Source: Pseudomonas baetica (GTDB taxonomy: Bacteria; Pseudomonadota; Gammaproteobacteria; Pseudomonadales; Pseudomonadaceae). Taken from it: a DNA stretch of 64,000 nucleotides. A program made the translations under genes and the position numbers. Below the pieces are notes generated by a model. It worked only from the letters and a program-made list of their open reading frames with translations, searched no databases and was not told where the DNA came from. This document shows positions 47,740-61,112 of the stretch, one piece after another; the first letter of the stretch is position 1; each line of letters starts with the position of its first letter. The stretch is taken from assembly GCF_002813455.1 (NCBI RefSeq), contig NZ_PHHE01000001.1:5266001-5330000 (forward strand), in the 5' to 3' direction.

Positions 47740-48759
47740 ATGCTGGTGATGCGCCCCGCGCAAATGGCTGATCTGGGCGAGGTACAGCGTCTGGCTGCGG
47801 ACAGCCCGATTGGTGTCACTTCCTTGCCGGATGACGTGGAACGTCTGAGCGACAAGATCGCCGCGAGCGAAGCCTCGTTTGCCGCCGAAGTGAGCTTCAA
47901 CGGTGAAGAGAGTTACTTCTTCGTCCTCGAAGACACCGCCACCGGCAAACTGGTCGGCTGCTCGGCCATCGTTGCTTCGGCCGGTTACTCGGAGCCGTTC
48001 TATAGCTTCCGTAATGAGACCTTCGTCCACGCCTCCCGCGAGCTGAAGATCCACAACAAGATCCACGTGCTTTCGCAATGCCACGACCTGACCGGCAACA
48101 GCTTGCTGACCAGTTTCTACGTGCAGCGTGAGTTGGTCGGTTCGCCCTGGTCGGAACTCAACTCCCGTGGTCGCCTGCTGTTCGTTGCCAGCCACCCGGA
48201 GCGTTTCGCTGATTCGGTAGTGACCGAGATCGTCGGTTACAGCGACGAGAACGGCGACTCGCCATTCTGGGACGCCATTGGTCGCAACTTCTTCGACCTC
48301 AACTATGCCGAGGCCGAGCGCCTGTGTGGCCTGAAGAGCCGCACGTTCCTCGCCGAGCTGATGCCGCATTACCCGATCTACGTGCCGCTGCTGCCGGATT
48401 CCGCTCAAGAAGCGATGGGCCAGGTGCACCCGCGTGCGCAGATCACCTTCGACATCCTGATGCGCGAAGGCTTCGAGACCGATCACTACATCGACATCTT
48501 CGACGGTGGCCCGACCCTGCATGCACGTGTTTCGGGGATCCGTTCGATCGCCCAGAGCCGTGTGGTGCCGGTGAAGATCGGCGAGCCGGTCAAAGGTGCC
48601 GGGCGCCAGTATCTGGTGGCCAACGCGCAGTTGCAGGATTACCGCGCCGTGTTGCTTGAGTTGGACTACGCGCCGGGCAAACCGGTGACGCTGGATATGG
48701 AAGCGGCCGAAGCCCTGGGCGTCGGTGAAGGTGCCAGCGTGCGCCTGGTGGCGGTTTAA
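47740..48759 (+). CDS. aruF: Arginine/ornithine N-succinyltransferase, alpha subunit
   Basis: 339 residues. It succinylates arginine (and ornithine) with succinyl-CoA, the first step of the AST pathway. AstA-family features are clear: MLVMRPAQMADLGEVQRLAA at the start, GVTSLPDDVERLSDKIAASE, FVLEDTATGKLVGCSAIVAS (GNAT-like core), FLAELMPHYPIYVPLLPDSA and EGFETDHYIDIFDGGPTLHA. It forms a heteromer with AruG encoded next, 51 bases downstream. Confidence 0.95.
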   Translation: MLVMRPAQMADLGEVQRLAADSPIGVTSLPDDVERLSDKIAASEASFAAEVSFNGEESYFFVLEDTATGKLVGCSAIVASAGYSEPFYSFRNETFVHASRELKIHNKIHVLSQCHDLTGNSLLTSFYVQRELVGSPWSELNSRGRLLFVASHPERFADSVVTEIVGYSDENGDSPFWDAIGRNFFDLNYAEAERLCGLKSRTFLAELMPHYPIYVPLLPDSAQEAMGQVHPRAQITFDILMREGFETDHYIDIFDGGPTLHARVSGIRSIAQSRVVPVKIGEPVKGAGRQYLVANAQLQDYRAVLLELDYAPGKPVTLDMEAAEALGVGEGASVRLVAV

Positions 48760-48810
48760 CGCCTTAGCGAGTTTCACGGGTGGCGAAGGCGGCCCGTTTG
48801 AGGAGATAGC

Positions 48811-51302
<2,492 letters not shown>

Positions 51303-51306
51303 TGCC

Positions 51307-51377
51307 CATTCGCGAGCAGGCTCGCTCCCACATTGGAATGCATTTCCCTGTGGGAGCGAGCCTGCTCGCGAAGGCCG
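51307..51377. repeat. REP inverted pair between aruD and aruB
   Basis: CGCGAGCAGGCTCGCTCCCA at 51311 and TGTGGGAGCGAGCCTGCTCG at 51350, with an unusually short spacer of about 20 bases. Confidence 0.85.
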
Positions 51378-51444
51378 CGCCTCGGTCGCACTGAACAGTT
51401 AGTTACTGAAGCCTATAACAACAGATTCTCGTGGAGCCTCGCTG

Positions 51445-52791
51445 ATGAAATCCTATGAAGTCAATTTTGACGGTCTAGTGGGGCCGACCCATAACTACGG
51501 CGGTCTGTCCTACGGCAACGTTGCGTCCCAGAGCAACAGCCAGCAATCGTCGAATCCGAAGGAAGCGGCGCTGCAAGGCCTGGCAAAAATGAAAGCGCTG
51601 ATGGAAATGGGCTTTCAGCAAGGCGTGCTGGCGCCACAGGAGCGTCCGGACGTGGCCGCTCTGCGCCGTTTGGGTTTCAGCGGCACCGACGCTCAAGTGA
51701 TCGAACGCGCCGCCAAAGAAGCCATGCCGCTGCTGGTCGCCAGTTGCTCGGCGTCGAGCATGTGGGTAGCCAACGCCGCCACGGTCAGCCCGAGTGCCGA
51801 CACCGCAGACGGTCGCGTGCATTTCACCGCCGCCAACCTCAACTGCAAATATCACCGCAGCATCGAGCACCCGACCACCAGCCGTGTACTCGGCGCGATG
51901 TTCGCCAATCAGCAACACTTCGCCCATCACGCCGCATTGCCGGCGGTGGCGCAGTTTGGTGATGAAGGCGCAGCGAACCACACGCGTTTCTGCCGCGAGT
52001 ACGGCGAGGCCGGTGTCGAGTTCTTCGTGTTCGGTCGCAGTGCCTTCGACAACCGTTTCCCGGCACCGCAAAAATACCCGGCGCGTCAGACCCTCGAAGC
52101 CTCGCAAGCGGTTGCCCGTCTGCACGGTCTGCGTGAGGAAGGCGTGGTTTACGCGCAGCAAAACCCGAACGTAATCGATCAGGGCGTGTTCCATAACGAC
52201 GTGATTGCTGTGGGCAACGGCGAGGCGCTGTTCTACCACGAAGACGCGTTCCTCGACACCGAACAGATGCTGGCCGAACTGCAAGGCAAGCTCGCCAAGG
52301 TTGGCGGTAACTTCCAGTCGATCTGCGTGCCACGTTCGGCGGTCACCGTGGATGACGCCGTGCGTTCGTACCTGTTCAACAGCCAGTTGCTGTCGCGTCC
52401 TGACGGTTCGATGCTGTTGATCGTGCCGCAAGAGTGCCAGGCTAACGAGCGCGTGTGGGCCTACCTGCAAAGCCTGACCAGCTCCGGCGGGCTGATCCGC
52501 GAAGTGAAAGTCTTCGATCTGAAGCAGAGCATGCAGAACGGCGGTGGCCCGGCCTGCCTGCGACTGCGCGTCGCGCTCAACGAAATTGAACTGGCGGCGG
52601 TCAACCCAGGCGTTATCATGACGGCCCCGTTGTACGGTTCATTGACCGCATGGGTCGAAAAGCACTACCGCGACCGCCTGAGCGAAACCGATCTGGCGGA
52701 CCCGCAATTGCTGCTTGAATGCCGGACGGCACTGGATGAACTGACGCAAATCCTTAAACTGGGCGCGGTTTATCCATTCCAGATCAATTGA
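51445..52791 (+). CDS. aruB: N-succinylarginine dihydrolase
   Basis: 448 residues; hydrolyses succinylarginine to succinylornithine, CO2 and ammonia (step two). AstB-family signatures: [20 protein letters not shown] at the N-terminus, [40 protein letters not shown] and, near the end, [14 protein letters not shown] with the catalytic Cys. The start has GGAG upstream. Confidence 0.95.
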   Translation: MKSYEVNFDGLVGPTHNYGGLSYGNVASQSNSQQSSNPKEAALQGLAKMKALMEMGFQQGVLAPQERPDVAALRRLGFSGTDAQVIERAAKEAMPLLVASCSASSMWVANAATVSPSADTADGRVHFTAANLNCKYHRSIEHPTTSRVLGAMFANQQHFAHHAALPAVAQFGDEGAANHTRFCREYGEAGVEFFVFGRSAFDNRFPAPQKYPARQTLEASQAVARLHGLREEGVVYAQQNPNVIDQGVFHNDVIAVGNGEALFYHEDAFLDTEQMLAELQGKLAKVGGNFQSICVPRSAVTVDDAVRSYLFNSQLLSRPDGSMLLIVPQECQANERVWAYLQSLTSSGGLIREVKVFDLKQSMQNGGGPACLRLRVALNEIELAAVNPGVIMTAPLYGSLTAWVEKHYRDRLSETDLADPQLLLECRTALDELTQILKLGAVYPFQIN

Positions 52792-52848
52792 TGGCCGGCA
52801 CGCCGCCTGAACGCGGCGCGCGGCTTGTCTCCCCAAGAGAGTAAAAAC

Positions 52849-53139
52849 ATGAGCGATTCCCTGCAGCTGATCCTTGAAGACACCGACGGCACGCAACTGC
52901 AAACCTCGTGCACCCGCGTCGCGGTCATGTGGCAAGGCAAAGAGCTGTGGATCCAGCAGGACGGCCGCGGCCAACTGCTGATCGGTGTGGACGTCGAAGA
53001 AGGTGACGCCGAGTACGCCAACCTGCTGCTGCGCCCATTGGCGACTAATCTGGTAAGTCTGCAACTGGAAATGGAACCGGCTGACGTCGGCGACGACGAA
53101 GACCACGTGCACGGTCCGGATTGCAACCACGATCACTAA
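52849..53139 (+). CDS. Small conserved protein between aruB and aruE
   Basis: 96 residues from the ATG at 52849 (MSDSLQLILEDTDGTQLQTS), the start supported by AGAG a few bases upstream. It is beta-rich and soluble, ending in an Asp/His/Cys-rich tail (DDEDHVHGPDCNHDH) that could bind a metal ion. A homologue sits at the same place in the P. aeruginosa aru cluster and has been labelled topoisomerase-like without good grounds. Its function in arginine use is unknown. It is 12 bases before aruE, so co-transcribed. Confidence 0.85.
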   Translation: MSDSLQLILEDTDGTQLQTSCTRVAVMWQGKELWIQQDGRGQLLIGVDVEEGDAEYANLLLRPLATNLVSLQLEMEPADVGDDEDHVHGPDCNHDH

Positions 53140-53151
53140 GGAAACCGCTCT

Positions 53152-54162
53152 ATGCTCGCCCTCGGCAAACTGCTTGAACTGACCCTCGCCGGCCGTGAAC
53201 CGGCGGAGAAGACTCAACTGACTGTCGAAGGCGTGCGCATGCGCTGGCTGAGCGAAGGTGCGCTGGAAGTCCGGCCACCGCAAGCGCGCGACAATGGCCT
53301 GGACCTGCTGCTGTCGGCGGGTATCCATGGCAACGAAACAGCGCCGATCGAGTTGCTTGATCGGCTGCTGCATGACATCGCTCGCGGCGACCTGAAGCCG
53401 CGCGCACGCATTCTGTTCCTGTTCGGCAATCCCGAGGCGATTCGCAAAGGCGAGCGCTTCATCGAGCAGGACGTCAATCGGCTGTTCAACGGCCGTCACG
53501 AACAAAGCAGCGGCAGAGAAGCGCTGCGTGCCTGTGAGCTGGAACGGCTGGCGGCGAGCTTCTTCAGCCTGCCGGATCGCCAGCGGTTGCATTACGACCT
53601 GCACACCGCCATTCGCGGCTCGAAGATCGAGCAATTCGCCCTGTATCCGTGGAAGGAAGGTCGCCAGCATTCCCGTCAGGAGCTGGCACGTCTGCGCGCT
53701 GCGGGCATGGAGGCGGTGCTGTTGCAGAACAAACCGTCGATCGTGTTCAGCTCGTATACCTACGACAAGCTCGATGCCGAGTCTTTCACGCTGGAATTGG
53801 GCAAGGCGCGGCCATTCGGGCAGAACGATGGAGTCAACGTTTCGCTGCTGGAAACCCGTCTCAAGCAGATCATCGAAGGCACCGAGCCGGAGCGGGCAGA
53901 GCAAGGGCTGGATGGTTTGCAACTGTTCAGTGTGGCGCGGGAAATCATCAAGCACAGCGATGCGTTCCGCCTGAACCTGCCGGCGGACATCGAGAACTTT
54001 TCTGAATTGGATGTGGGTTATGTGCTGGCCGAAGATCTGGCCAATACCCGTTGGGTCATCGAGGAAGAGGGCGCGCGCATCATCTTCCCCAATCCCAAGG
54101 TCAAGAACGGCTTGCGGGCGGGCATCCTGATTGTCCCGACCGGCGACGAAAACCTCGCCTGA
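53152..54162 (+). CDS. aruE: Succinylglutamate desuccinylase
   Basis: 336 residues; the last AST step, releasing glutamate and succinate. Zinc-hydrolase motifs: [20 protein letters not shown] (His and Glu ligands), [20 protein letters not shown] (substrate loop), [20 protein letters not shown] (His ligand) and [14 protein letters not shown] (catalytic Glu). AstE family, standard length. Confidence 0.95.
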   Translation: MLALGKLLELTLAGREPAEKTQLTVEGVRMRWLSEGALEVRPPQARDNGLDLLLSAGIHGNETAPIELLDRLLHDIARGDLKPRARILFLFGNPEAIRKGERFIEQDVNRLFNGRHEQSSGREALRACELERLAASFFSLPDRQRLHYDLHTAIRGSKIEQFALYPWKEGRQHSRQELARLRAAGMEAVLLQNKPSIVFSSYTYDKLDAESFTLELGKARPFGQNDGVNVSLLETRLKQIIEGTEPERAEQGLDGLQLFSVAREIIKHSDAFRLNLPADIENFSELDVGYVLAEDLANTRWVIEEEGARIIFPNPKVKNGLRAGILIVPTGDENLA

Positions 54163-54190
54163 TAGCGACATCTGAATCGGCACAAAACCA

Positions 54191-54281
54191 ATGTGGGAGC
54201 GAGCCTGCTCGCGAAAGCGGTCTACCAGTCAACTTGTCGTCGGCTGGCTATCCCTCTTCGCGAGCAGGCTCGCTCCCACAT
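54191..54281. repeat. REP inverted pair between aruE and ribH
   Basis: ATGTGGGAGCGAGCCTGCTC at 54191 and GCGAGCAGGCTCGCTCCCAC at 54260, inverted, between convergent genes. Confidence 0.85.
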
Positions 54282-54314
54282 TTGACTTGAGTGAGGTTAA
54301 AAACTCACTCGACG

Positions 54315-54824
54315 TTACACGGCGACAGCACGCGGCTCTGTACGACGCAGCGCACGAACCTTCTGCAGCGTATCCGCGCAAGTCCGTGCCGCTTCCTGAC
54401 CCTTGTGCACAAAGTGCTCAAAGAAGAACTTCTGATGCTCTTCACCGGCATGGAAGTGATGCGGGGTCAGGGATACCGAGAACACCGGCACTTCCGTTTC
54501 CAGCTGCACCTGCATCAGGCCGCTGACCACCGACTGAGCGACGAACTCATGACGGTAGATGCCGCCGTCCACGACCAGGGCTGCCGCGACGATGCCGGCG
54601 TAACGACCGGTCTTGGCCAGCAGCTTGGCGTGCAGGGGCATTTCAAAGGCGCCGCCGACTTCGAAGAAGTCGATGTCCGATTCCTGATAACCCTGAACGA
54701 GCATTTCGGCGAGGAAGCCTTTGCGGCTTTGGTCGACGATTTCCTTGTGCCAGCAGGCCTGGATGAACGCAACGCGCTCGCCGTGAGGGTGTTTGCTTTT
54801 GCTATCGATAGCGGTGGGTTGCAT
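54315..54824 (-). CDS. ribH: 6,7-dimethyl-8-ribityllumazine synthase
   Basis: 169 residues; condenses 5-amino-6-ribitylaminouracil with dihydroxybutanone phosphate in riboflavin synthesis. Motifs VAFIQACWHKEIVDQSRKGF, FFEVGGAFEMPLHAKLLAKT, GRYAGIVAAALVVDGGIYRH EFV and VFSVSLTPHHFH with the catalytic His pair are those of the RibH2 type (decameric or stand-alone form) rather than the nusB-linked RibH. It is preceded by an FMN riboswitch, so it is under flavin control. Confidence 0.93.
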   Translation of the reverse strand: MQPTAIDSKSKHPHGERVAFIQACWHKEIVDQSRKGFLAEMLVQGYQESDIDFFEVGGAFEMPLHAKLLAKTGRYAGIVAAALVVDGGIYRHEFVAQSVVSGLMQVQLETEVPVFSVSLTPHHFHAGEEHQKFFFEHFVHKGQEAARTCADTLQKVRALRRTEPRAVAV

Positions 54825-54927
54825 GTTCTGACTCCTGTTTGTGTGAAAAACAGGGCGTTATGAATCGAAAGGGATTCAAGGGTACGCGCGAGCGCAGAAG
54901 CGCACGGACGGCCCTTTGGCGTTAATC

Positions 54928-55097
54928 CCGTTCTCTCTTCATCCGGACTATGACCGTCGGCCCCGGGATCACACCGGGTCTGCTGACCTTGCCGCCGTGC
55001 ACCGCCCAAAGCCGTGTCCGTCGCCAAGCGCTCGCGGGCTATGCGCATTGCGCGCAATTACCGCCGGTGGGGAATTGCACCCCGCCCTGAGAACGTT
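54928..55097 (-). promoter_or_regulatory. FMN riboswitch (RFN element) before ribH
   Basis: On the minus strand the element runs from CGTTCTCAGGGCGGGGTGCA through ATTCCCCACCGGCGGTAATT, AGCCCGCGAGCGC, GGTCAGCAGACCCGGTGTGA and GACGGTCATAGTCCGGATGA to AGAGAACG. These are the conserved RFN blocks with closing stem CGTTCTC/GAGAACG. It ends about 100 bases before the ribH start, leaving space for an expression platform acting on transcription or on ribosome access. Confidence 0.96.
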
Positions 55098-55161
55098 TTC
55101 GCCGCCCTTTTGTCGGCGGCGCAGCGTTTTTAACACATATTTTCGGGCCCTGCACAGAACC

Positions 55162-55252
55162 GGTGGGAGCGAGCCTGCTCGCGAAAGCAGTGTGTCAGTC
55201 AGTAGATGTGTCACTGAAAGACTGCTTTCGCGAGCAGGCTCGCTCCCACATG
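55162..55252. repeat. REP inverted pair between the FMN riboswitch and ltaE
   Basis: GGTGGGAGCGAGCCTGCTCG at 55162 and CGCGAGCAGGCTCGCTCCCA at 55230 in opposite orientation. Confidence 0.85.
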
Positions 55253-55373
55253 GATGGCGTGTTCTCAAGAAGTAACCTGACCTTTTCGCGCTCAAGGGTT
55301 GATTAATCGGCGCGATGACCGCAGTAATTCACCTTCATAAAGGGATTTCCCCTGCTGACTTGAGGCCAGGTTC

Positions 55374-56378
55374 ATGAGCGTTATCGATCTTCGCAGCGAC
55401 ACCGTCACTCAACCGACTCCCGCCATGCTCGACGCGATGAGCAGCGCCGCCACCGGTGACGACGTGTACGGCGAAGATCCGACGGTCAATCGTCTGGAAG
55501 CCGAACTGGCAAAACGGCTGGGTTTCGCCGCTGCGCTGTTTGTGCCGACCGGCACCATGAGCAACCTGCTCGGGCTGATGGCGCATTGCGAGCGCGGTGA
55601 CGAGTACATCGTCGGCCAACAGGCGCACACCTATAAGTACGAGGGCGGTGGTGCGGCAGTGCTGGGTTCAATTCAGCCGCAGCCGCTGGAAGTGCAGGCC
55701 GACGGCTCGCTGGATCTGGATCAAGTGGCCGCCGCGATCAAGCCGGATGACTTCCACTTTGCCCGCACCCGACTGCTGGCGCTGGAAAACACCATGCAAG
55801 GCAAGGTGCTGACGCTGGAGTATCTGGCCCGGGCACGCAAGTTCACTCAGGACAACGGTCTGCAACTGCACCTGGACGGCGCGCGCTTGTACAACGCGGC
55901 GGTCAAGCTGGGCGTTGATGCCCGGCAAATCACTCAGCATTTCGATTCGGTGTCGGTGTGCCTGTCCAAAGGCCTTGGCGCGCCGGTCGGCTCGGTGTTG
56001 TGCGGTTCGGTCGAGTTGATCGGCAAAGCGCGTCGTCTGCGCAAAATGGTTGGCGGCGGTATGCGTCAGGCCGGATTGCTGGCAGCGGCGGGGCTGTACG
56101 CGCTGGATCACAACGTCGAGCGTCTGGCGGATGACCACGCCAATGCGCAATTTCTTGCCGAAGGCCTGCGTGGTGCAGGCTTTAGCGTCGAGCCGGTGCA
56201 GACCAACATGGTTTACGTGCAAATGGGCGACAAAGCCGAGGCGATCAAGGCATTTGCCGCCGAGCGCGGAATCAAATTGAGCGCCGCCGCGCGTCTGCGC
56301 ATGGTCACGCACATGGACGTCAATCGCTCGCAAATCGAGCAAGTGATCGCGACATTTGTCGAGTTTTCGCGCAAGTGA
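55374..56378 (+). CDS. ltaE: Low-specificity L-threonine aldolase
   Basis: 334 residues. PLP enzyme cleaving threonine/allo-threonine to glycine and acetaldehyde. Family motifs: [71 protein letters not shown] and the PLP-lysine region [20 protein letters not shown], followed by [20 protein letters not shown]. It stands alone between the ribH leader and alaS. Confidence 0.95.
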   Translation: MSVIDLRSDTVTQPTPAMLDAMSSAATGDDVYGEDPTVNRLEAELAKRLGFAAALFVPTGTMSNLLGLMAHCERGDEYIVGQQAHTYKYEGGGAAVLGSIQPQPLEVQADGSLDLDQVAAAIKPDDFHFARTRLLALENTMQGKVLTLEYLARARKFTQDNGLQLHLDGARLYNAAVKLGVDARQITQHFDSVSVCLSKGLGAPVGSVLCGSVELIGKARRLRKMVGGGMRQAGLLAAAGLYALDHNVERLADDHANAQFLAEGLRGAGFSVEPVQTNMVYVQMGDKAEAIKAFAAERGIKLSAAARLRMVTHMDVNRSQIEQVIATFVEFSRK

Positions 56379-56439
56379 CAGCGTTAGCCGTCCAATTGAC
56401 CGTTTCTATCGTATAAACACGCTGTACCCCGCGCGCAGG

Positions 56440-56452
56440 GCCGATATAATGC
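56440..56452 (+). promoter_or_regulatory. Sigma-70 -10 box of alaS
   Basis: GATATAATG at 56443-56451 contains a perfect TATAAT (56445-56450) 75 bases before alaS; a clear -35 box was not fixed. Confidence 0.6.
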
Positions 56453-56524
56453 GGCCCTTTGCCGTCGCTTCGTCTGTTGACGTTTCGCACAGGCCTTTGG
56501 CCGCAGCCTCCGTGGAAGAACCTA

Positions 56525-59143
56525 ATGAAAAGCGCAGAAATCCGTGAAGCCTTCCTTCGCTTCTTCGAAGAGCAAGGCCACACCCGTGTAGCCTCCAGCT
56601 CTTTGATTCCGGGCAACGATCCAACCCTGCTGTTCACTAACGCGGGGATGAACCAGTTCAAGGACTGCTTCCTGGGCCAGGAAAAACGTGCGTACACCCG
56701 CGCAACCAGCAGCCAGAAATGCGTGCGTGCCGGTGGCAAGAACAGTGACCTGGAAAACGTCGGTTATACCGCTCGTCACCACACATTCTTCGAAATGCTC
56801 GGTAACTTCAGCTTCGGTGACTATTTCAAGCACGACGCGATCACCTTCGCCTGGACCTTCCTGACCGGCGTTCTGAAACTGCCGAAGGAAAAACTCTGGG
56901 TCACCGTTTACGCCTCCGACGACGAAGCGTATGACATCTGGACCAAAGAGATCGGTGTGCCGGTCGAGCGCATGATCCGCATCGGCGACAACAAAGGCGC
57001 GCCGTACGCCTCCGACAACTTCTGGACCATGGGCGATACCGGCCCGTGCGGCCCGTGCACCGAGATTTTCTACGATCACGGCGACCACATCTGGGGCGGC
57101 CCACCGGGCTCGCCGGAAGAAGACGGCGACCGTTACATCGAGATCTGGAACAACGTATTCATGCAGTTCAACCGCACCGCCGATGGCGTGTTGCATCCGT
57201 TGCCAGCGCCGTCGGTGGATACCGGCATGGGCCTGGAGCGGATCAGTGCGGTGATGCAGCACGTCAATTCCAACTACGATATTGACCTGTTCAAGAACCT
57301 GCTGAAGGCCTCGGCTGAAGCCATCGGTTGCGAAAACGGCGATCAGTCTTCGCTGAAAGTGGTGTCCGACCACATTCGTTCGTGCGGCTTCCTGATCGCC
57401 GACGGCGTGCTGCCATCCAACGAAGGTCGTGGCTACGTACTGCGCCGGATTATTCGTCGCGCCTGCCGTCACGGCAACAAGCTCGGCGCCACCGGCAGCT
57501 TCTTCTACAAGATCGTCGCGGCGCTGGTCGCCGAGATGGGCGAAGCGTTCCCGGAACTTAAAAAGCAGCAGAGCAACATCGAGCGCGTACTCAAAGCCGA
57601 AGAAGAGCAGTTCTCCAAGACTCTGGAGCACGGCCTGAAGATTCTCGAGCAGGATCTGGCTGAACTCAAAGGCACCGTGGTGCCAGGCGACGTGGTGTTC
57701 AAACTCTACGACACCTACGGTTTTCCGATGGACCTGACCGCGGACATCGCCCGCGAGCGCAGCCTGACTGTCGACGAAGCCGGTTTTGAGCGTGAAATGG
57801 AAGCCCAGCGTGTTCGTGCGCGCTCGGCCAGCTCGTTCGGTCTGGACTACAACACGCTGGTCAAGGTTGATGTGGCCACCGAGTTCACCGGCTACAAAGA
57901 CACCAGCGGTTCGGCGAAAATTGTCGCTATCTATAAAGAAGGCCAGTCGGTCGACGTCTTGAATGAAGGCGAAGAGGCGGTGATCGTTCTGAACCAGACG
58001 CCGTTCTACGCTGAATCCGGCGGCCAGATCGGTGATTGCGGTTATCTGCAGGCGAGCAACGCGCGTTTCGACGTTCGTGACACCACCAAGACCGGCGGCG
58101 CCTTCCTGCACCACGGTGTGCTGGATTCCGGCAGCCTGACCATCGGCGCGCCCGTGGAAACCCACGTCGATGCCGAGGTGCGTCACGCGACTTCGTTGAA
58201 CCATTCGGCCACCCACTTGCTGCACGCTGCATTGCGCCAGGTGCTGGGCGAGCACGTTCAGCAGAAAGGTTCGTTGGTGGATAGCCAGCGTCTGCGTTTC
58301 GACTTCAGCCACTTTGAAGCGATCAAGCCTGAGCAGATCAAAGCGCTGGAAGACATCGTCAACGCCGAGATTCGCAAGAACTCCGCTGTTGAAACCGAAG
58401 AAACCGACATCGAAACCGCCAAGCAGAAAGGCGCGATGGCGCTGTTCGGCGAGAAGTACGGCGACAACGTGCGTGTGCTGAGCATGGGCGGCGATTTCTC
58501 CGTCGAGCTGTGCGGTGGCATCCACGCCAACCGTACCGGCGACATCGGCCTGCTGAAAATCATCAGCGAAGGCGGTGTGGCATCGGGCGTGCGTCGTATC
58601 GAGGCAGTCACCGGTGCCGCGGCACTGGCCTACTTGAACGCCGCAGAAGAACAACTCAAGGAAGCGACCAGCCTGGTCAAGGGCAGCCGCGACAACCTGA
58701 TCGACAAGCTGTCGGCTGTGCTGGAGCGCAATCGCCAACTGGAGAAGCAACTCGAGCAGTTGCAAGCCAAGGCGGCCAGCGCTGCGGGCGACGATCTGTC
58801 GAGCGCGGCACTGGACGTCAAAGGCGTGAAGGTTTTGGCCGCACGTCTGGATGGTCAGGACGCCAAGGCGCTGCTGGCGCTGGTCGATCAGCTGAAAAAC
58901 AAACTCGGCCGCGCAGTGATCCTGCTCGGCAGTGTCCATGAGGAAAAGGTCGTTCTGGTTGCGGGCGTAACCAAAGACCTGACTGGCCAACTCAAAGCCG
59001 GTGATTTGATGAAACAGGCTGCTGCGGCAGTGGGCGGGAAGGGCGGTGGTCGTCCGGACATGGCGCAGGGCGGCGGTATCGACGCCGGCGCGCTGGATGG
59101 AGCACTGGCGCTGACCGTTCCATTCGTCGAGCAAGCTTTATAA
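56525..59143 (+). CDS. alaS: Alanyl-tRNA synthetase
   Basis: 872 residues from the ATG at 56525 ([20 protein letters not shown]). Class II core: motif region [40 protein letters not shown], then the editing domain with zinc ligands [12 protein letters not shown] and [20 protein letters not shown] (HxxxH...CxxxH). The C-terminal coiled coil and C-Ala domain follow, ending [17 protein letters not shown]. The extra open frame upstream (56459) is not needed. alaS-lysC-rsmA is the usual Pseudomonas order. Confidence 0.97.
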   Translation: MKSAEIREAFLRFFEEQGHTRVASSSLIPGNDPTLLFTNAGMNQFKDCFLGQEKRAYTRATSSQKCVRAGGKNSDLENVGYTARHHTFFEMLGNFSFGDYFKHDAITFAWTFLTGVLKLPKEKLWVTVYASDDEAYDIWTKEIGVPVERMIRIGDNKGAPYASDNFWTMGDTGPCGPCTEIFYDHGDHIWGGPPGSPEEDGDRYIEIWNNVFMQFNRTADGVLHPLPAPSVDTGMGLERISAVMQHVNSNYDIDLFKNLLKASAEAIGCENGDQSSLKVVSDHIRSCGFLIADGVLPSNEGRGYVLRRIIRRACRHGNKLGATGSFFYKIVAALVAEMGEAFPELKKQQSNIERVLKAEEEQFSKTLEHGLKILEQDLAELKGTVVPGDVVFKLYDTYGFPMDLTADIARERSLTVDEAGFEREMEAQRVRARSASSFGLDYNTLVKVDVATEFTGYKDTSGSAKIVAIYKEGQSVDVLNEGEEAVIVLNQTPFYAESGGQIGDCGYLQASNARFDVRDTTKTGGAFLHHGVLDSGSLTIGAPVETHVDAEVRHATSLNHSATHLLHAALRQVLGEHVQQKGSLVDSQRLRFDFSHFEAIKPEQIKALEDIVNAEIRKNSAVETEETDIETAKQKGAMALFGEKYGDNVRVLSMGGDFSVELCGGIHANRTGDIGLLKIISEGGVASGVRRIEAVTGAAALAYLNAAEEQLKEATSLVKGSRDNLIDKLSAVLERNRQLEKQLEQLQAKAASAAGDDLSSAALDVKGVKVLAARLDGQDAKALLALVDQLKNKLGRAVILLGSVHEEKVVLVAGVTKDLTGQLKAGDLMKQAAAAVGGKGGGRPDMAQGGGIDAGALDGALALTVPFVEQAL

Positions 59144-59235
59144 GACGGTCCGTCGGGCGCGCAGTCTAGTGGCGGGCCCGGCGGCTGTTTGAGTTGATTA
59201 TTTGGGCGCCCTTCATGGGCAGAGGCGGCTTTGAA

Positions 59236-60477
59236 ATGGCTTTGATCGTACAGAAATTTGGAGGCACCTCGGTCGGCACTGTCGAGAGAATCGAGCAGGT
59301 CGCCGACAAGGTTAAGAAATTCCGCGATGCCGGCGATGACCTGGTGGTCGTGTTGTCTGCAATGAGCGGCGAAACCAACCGTCTGATCGATCTGGCCAAG
59401 CAAATCAGTGGTGACGTGCAACCGGTTCCGCGTGAACTGGACGTGATCGTTTCCACCGGTGAGCAGGTGACGATTGCCCTGTTGGCCATGGCGCTGATCA
59501 AGCGCGGTGTGCCGGCGGTGTCGTACACCGGTAATCAGGTGCGGATTCTGACGGACAGTGCGCACAATAAAGCGCGTATCTTGCAGATTGATGACCAGAA
59601 GATTCGTGGTGATCTGAAGGCGGGCCGCGTTGTCGTAGTCGCCGGTTTCCAGGGCGTCGACGAGCACGGCAACATCACTACGCTGGGTCGTGGCGGTTCC
59701 GACACTACCGGTGTGGCACTCGCTGCTGCGCTGAAGGCTGACGAATGCCAGATCTACACCGACGTCGATGGTGTCTACACCACCGACCCGCGTGTCGTGC
59801 CGGTCGCTCAGCGTCTGGACAAGATCACCTTCGAAGAGATGCTGGAAATGGCCAGCCTCGGTTCCAAGGTGCTGCAGATCCGTGCGGTGGAATTCGCCGG
59901 CAAGTACAACGTTCCGCTGCGCGTACTGCACAGCTTCAAGGAGGGTCCGGGCACCCTCATTACTATTGATGAAGAGGAAACCATGGAACAGCCGATCATT
60001 TCCGGCATCGCTTTCAATCGCGATGAAGCCAAGCTGACCATCCGTGGCGTGCCAGACACCCCGGGTGTGGCGTTCAAGATTCTCGGCCCGATCAGTGCCG
60101 CGAACATCGAAGTCGACATGATCGTGCAGAACGTTGCGCACGATAACACCACCGACTTCACCTTCACCGTGCACCGCAACGACTACCAGGCCGCACAGAC
60201 CGTGCTGGAAAACACTGCTCGCGAGATCGGTGCCCGTGAAGTGGTTGGCGACACCAAGATTGCCAAGGTCTCGATCGTTGGCGTCGGCATGCGTTCCCAC
60301 GCAGGCGTGGCCAGCCGCATGTTCGAATCCCTGGCGAAAGAAAGCATCAACATCCAGATGATCTCGACGTCGGAAATCAAGGTTTCCGTGGTGATTGAAG
60401 AGAAATACCTGGAACTGGCCGTGCGCGCTCTGCACACGGCTTTCGAACTGGATGCTCCGGCCCGTCAGGGCGAGTAA
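59236..60477 (+). CDS. lysC: Aspartate kinase
   Basis: 413 residues from the ATG at 59236 (MALIVQKFGGTSVGTVERIE). It phosphorylates aspartate, the first step to lysine, threonine and methionine. The kinase domain spans ~1-245 (KFGGTS; TLGRGGSDTTGVALAAALKA; YTDVDGVYTTDPR). Two ACT domains follow for feedback control (about 265-340 and 345-405; VPDTPGVAFKILGPISAANI, GVGMRSHAGVASRMFESLAK). An internal start for a beta subunit around MEQPIISGIAFNRDEAK is plausible for this family. Confidence 0.96.
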   Translation: MALIVQKFGGTSVGTVERIEQVADKVKKFRDAGDDLVVVLSAMSGETNRLIDLAKQISGDVQPVPRELDVIVSTGEQVTIALLAMALIKRGVPAVSYTGNQVRILTDSAHNKARILQIDDQKIRGDLKAGRVVVVAGFQGVDEHGNITTLGRGGSDTTGVALAAALKADECQIYTDVDGVYTTDPRVVPVAQRLDKITFEEMLEMASLGSKVLQIRAVEFAGKYNVPLRVLHSFKEGPGTLITIDEEETMEQPIISGIAFNRDEAKLTIRGVPDTPGVAFKILGPISAANIEVDMIVQNVAHDNTTDFTFTVHRNDYQAAQTVLENTAREIGAREVVGDTKIAKVSIVGVGMRSHAGVASRMFESLAKESINIQMISTSEIKVSVVIEEKYLELAVRALHTAFELDAPARQGE

Positions 60478-60490
60478 TTCCGTTTCTTGA

Positions 60491-60520
60491 AGGGCGCGGT
60501 CGGACCGCGCCCTTTATTTT
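60491..60520 (+). terminator. Intrinsic terminator of lysC
   Basis: AGGGCGCGGT-CGG-ACCGCGCCCT followed by TTATTTTTG. Confidence 0.9.
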
Positions 60521-60663
60521 TGAATGGCGCGAGCCCTGAACTGTTCTTTTGCTCGTGCTGGTCAATACTCAGGCATGTAGGGCTACGATCGCTCCGGTTG
60601 TAGGTCGGGTGCCTTTTTTTTGCAGACTGTTGTCCCTGAAATGAAATGCGTGAGGAGAAAGGT

Positions 60664-60852
60664 ATGCTGATTCTGACTCGTCGGTGCGCAGAAAGCCTGA
60701 TTATCGGTGATGGAGAAATCACCGTGACCGTGCTCGGCGTTAAAGGAAATCAAGTGCGCATCGGTGTGAACGCTCCGAAAGAGGTTGCCGTGCACCGTGA
60801 GGAAATTTACCTGCGTATAAAGAAAGAGAAGGACGAAGAACCAAGCCATTAA
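60664..60852 (+). CDS. rsmA: Carbon storage/secondary metabolism regulator RsmA (CsrA)
   Basis: 62-residue RNA-binding dimer: [55 protein letters not shown]. It binds GGA motifs in mRNA leaders and is titrated by small RNAs such as RsmY/Z, so it controls motility, biofilm and secondary products. The conserved R44-type Arg in VAVHREE and Leu4 in MLILTRR are present. The start at 60664 has GAGGAGAAAGG upstream. Confidence 0.97.
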   Translation: MLILTRRCAESLIIGDGEITVTVLGVKGNQVRIGVNAPKEVAVHREEIYLRIKKEKDEEPSH

Positions 60853-60914
60853 TTTTTATCGATTTTTATGTTTGCAAACGGGGAAAAGGTTGGTTAAGAT
60901 ACGCCCCGTGTTGC

Positions 60915-61005
60915 GGAGAGCTGGCCGAGTGGCCGAAGGCGCTCCCCTGCTAAGGGAGTACACCTCAAAAGGGTGTCGGGGGTTCGAATCCCCCGTTCTC
61001 CGCCA
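60915..61005 (+). tRNA. tRNA-Ser (anticodon GCT)
   Basis: Acceptor GGAGAGC pairs with GTTCTCC followed by G and encoded CCA. The anticodon loop CTGCTAA gives GCT. A long variable arm (class II) and T-loop GTTCGAATC are present. Confidence 0.96.
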
Positions 61006-61112
61006 TTATTTGCTTAGTACGTCGTAATCTGGCTTTTTCTGTAAGTTGTTGAAATTATTAGAAAAAGTGGTTGGAATAGAGATTAGACGGGCTATAATGC
61101 GGCGCAACAAAT

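Noticed and set aside
56522..59134. 870-codon open frame opposite alaS
   Set aside because: Antisense shadow; no recognisable domain and His/Val/Gln-rich composition.
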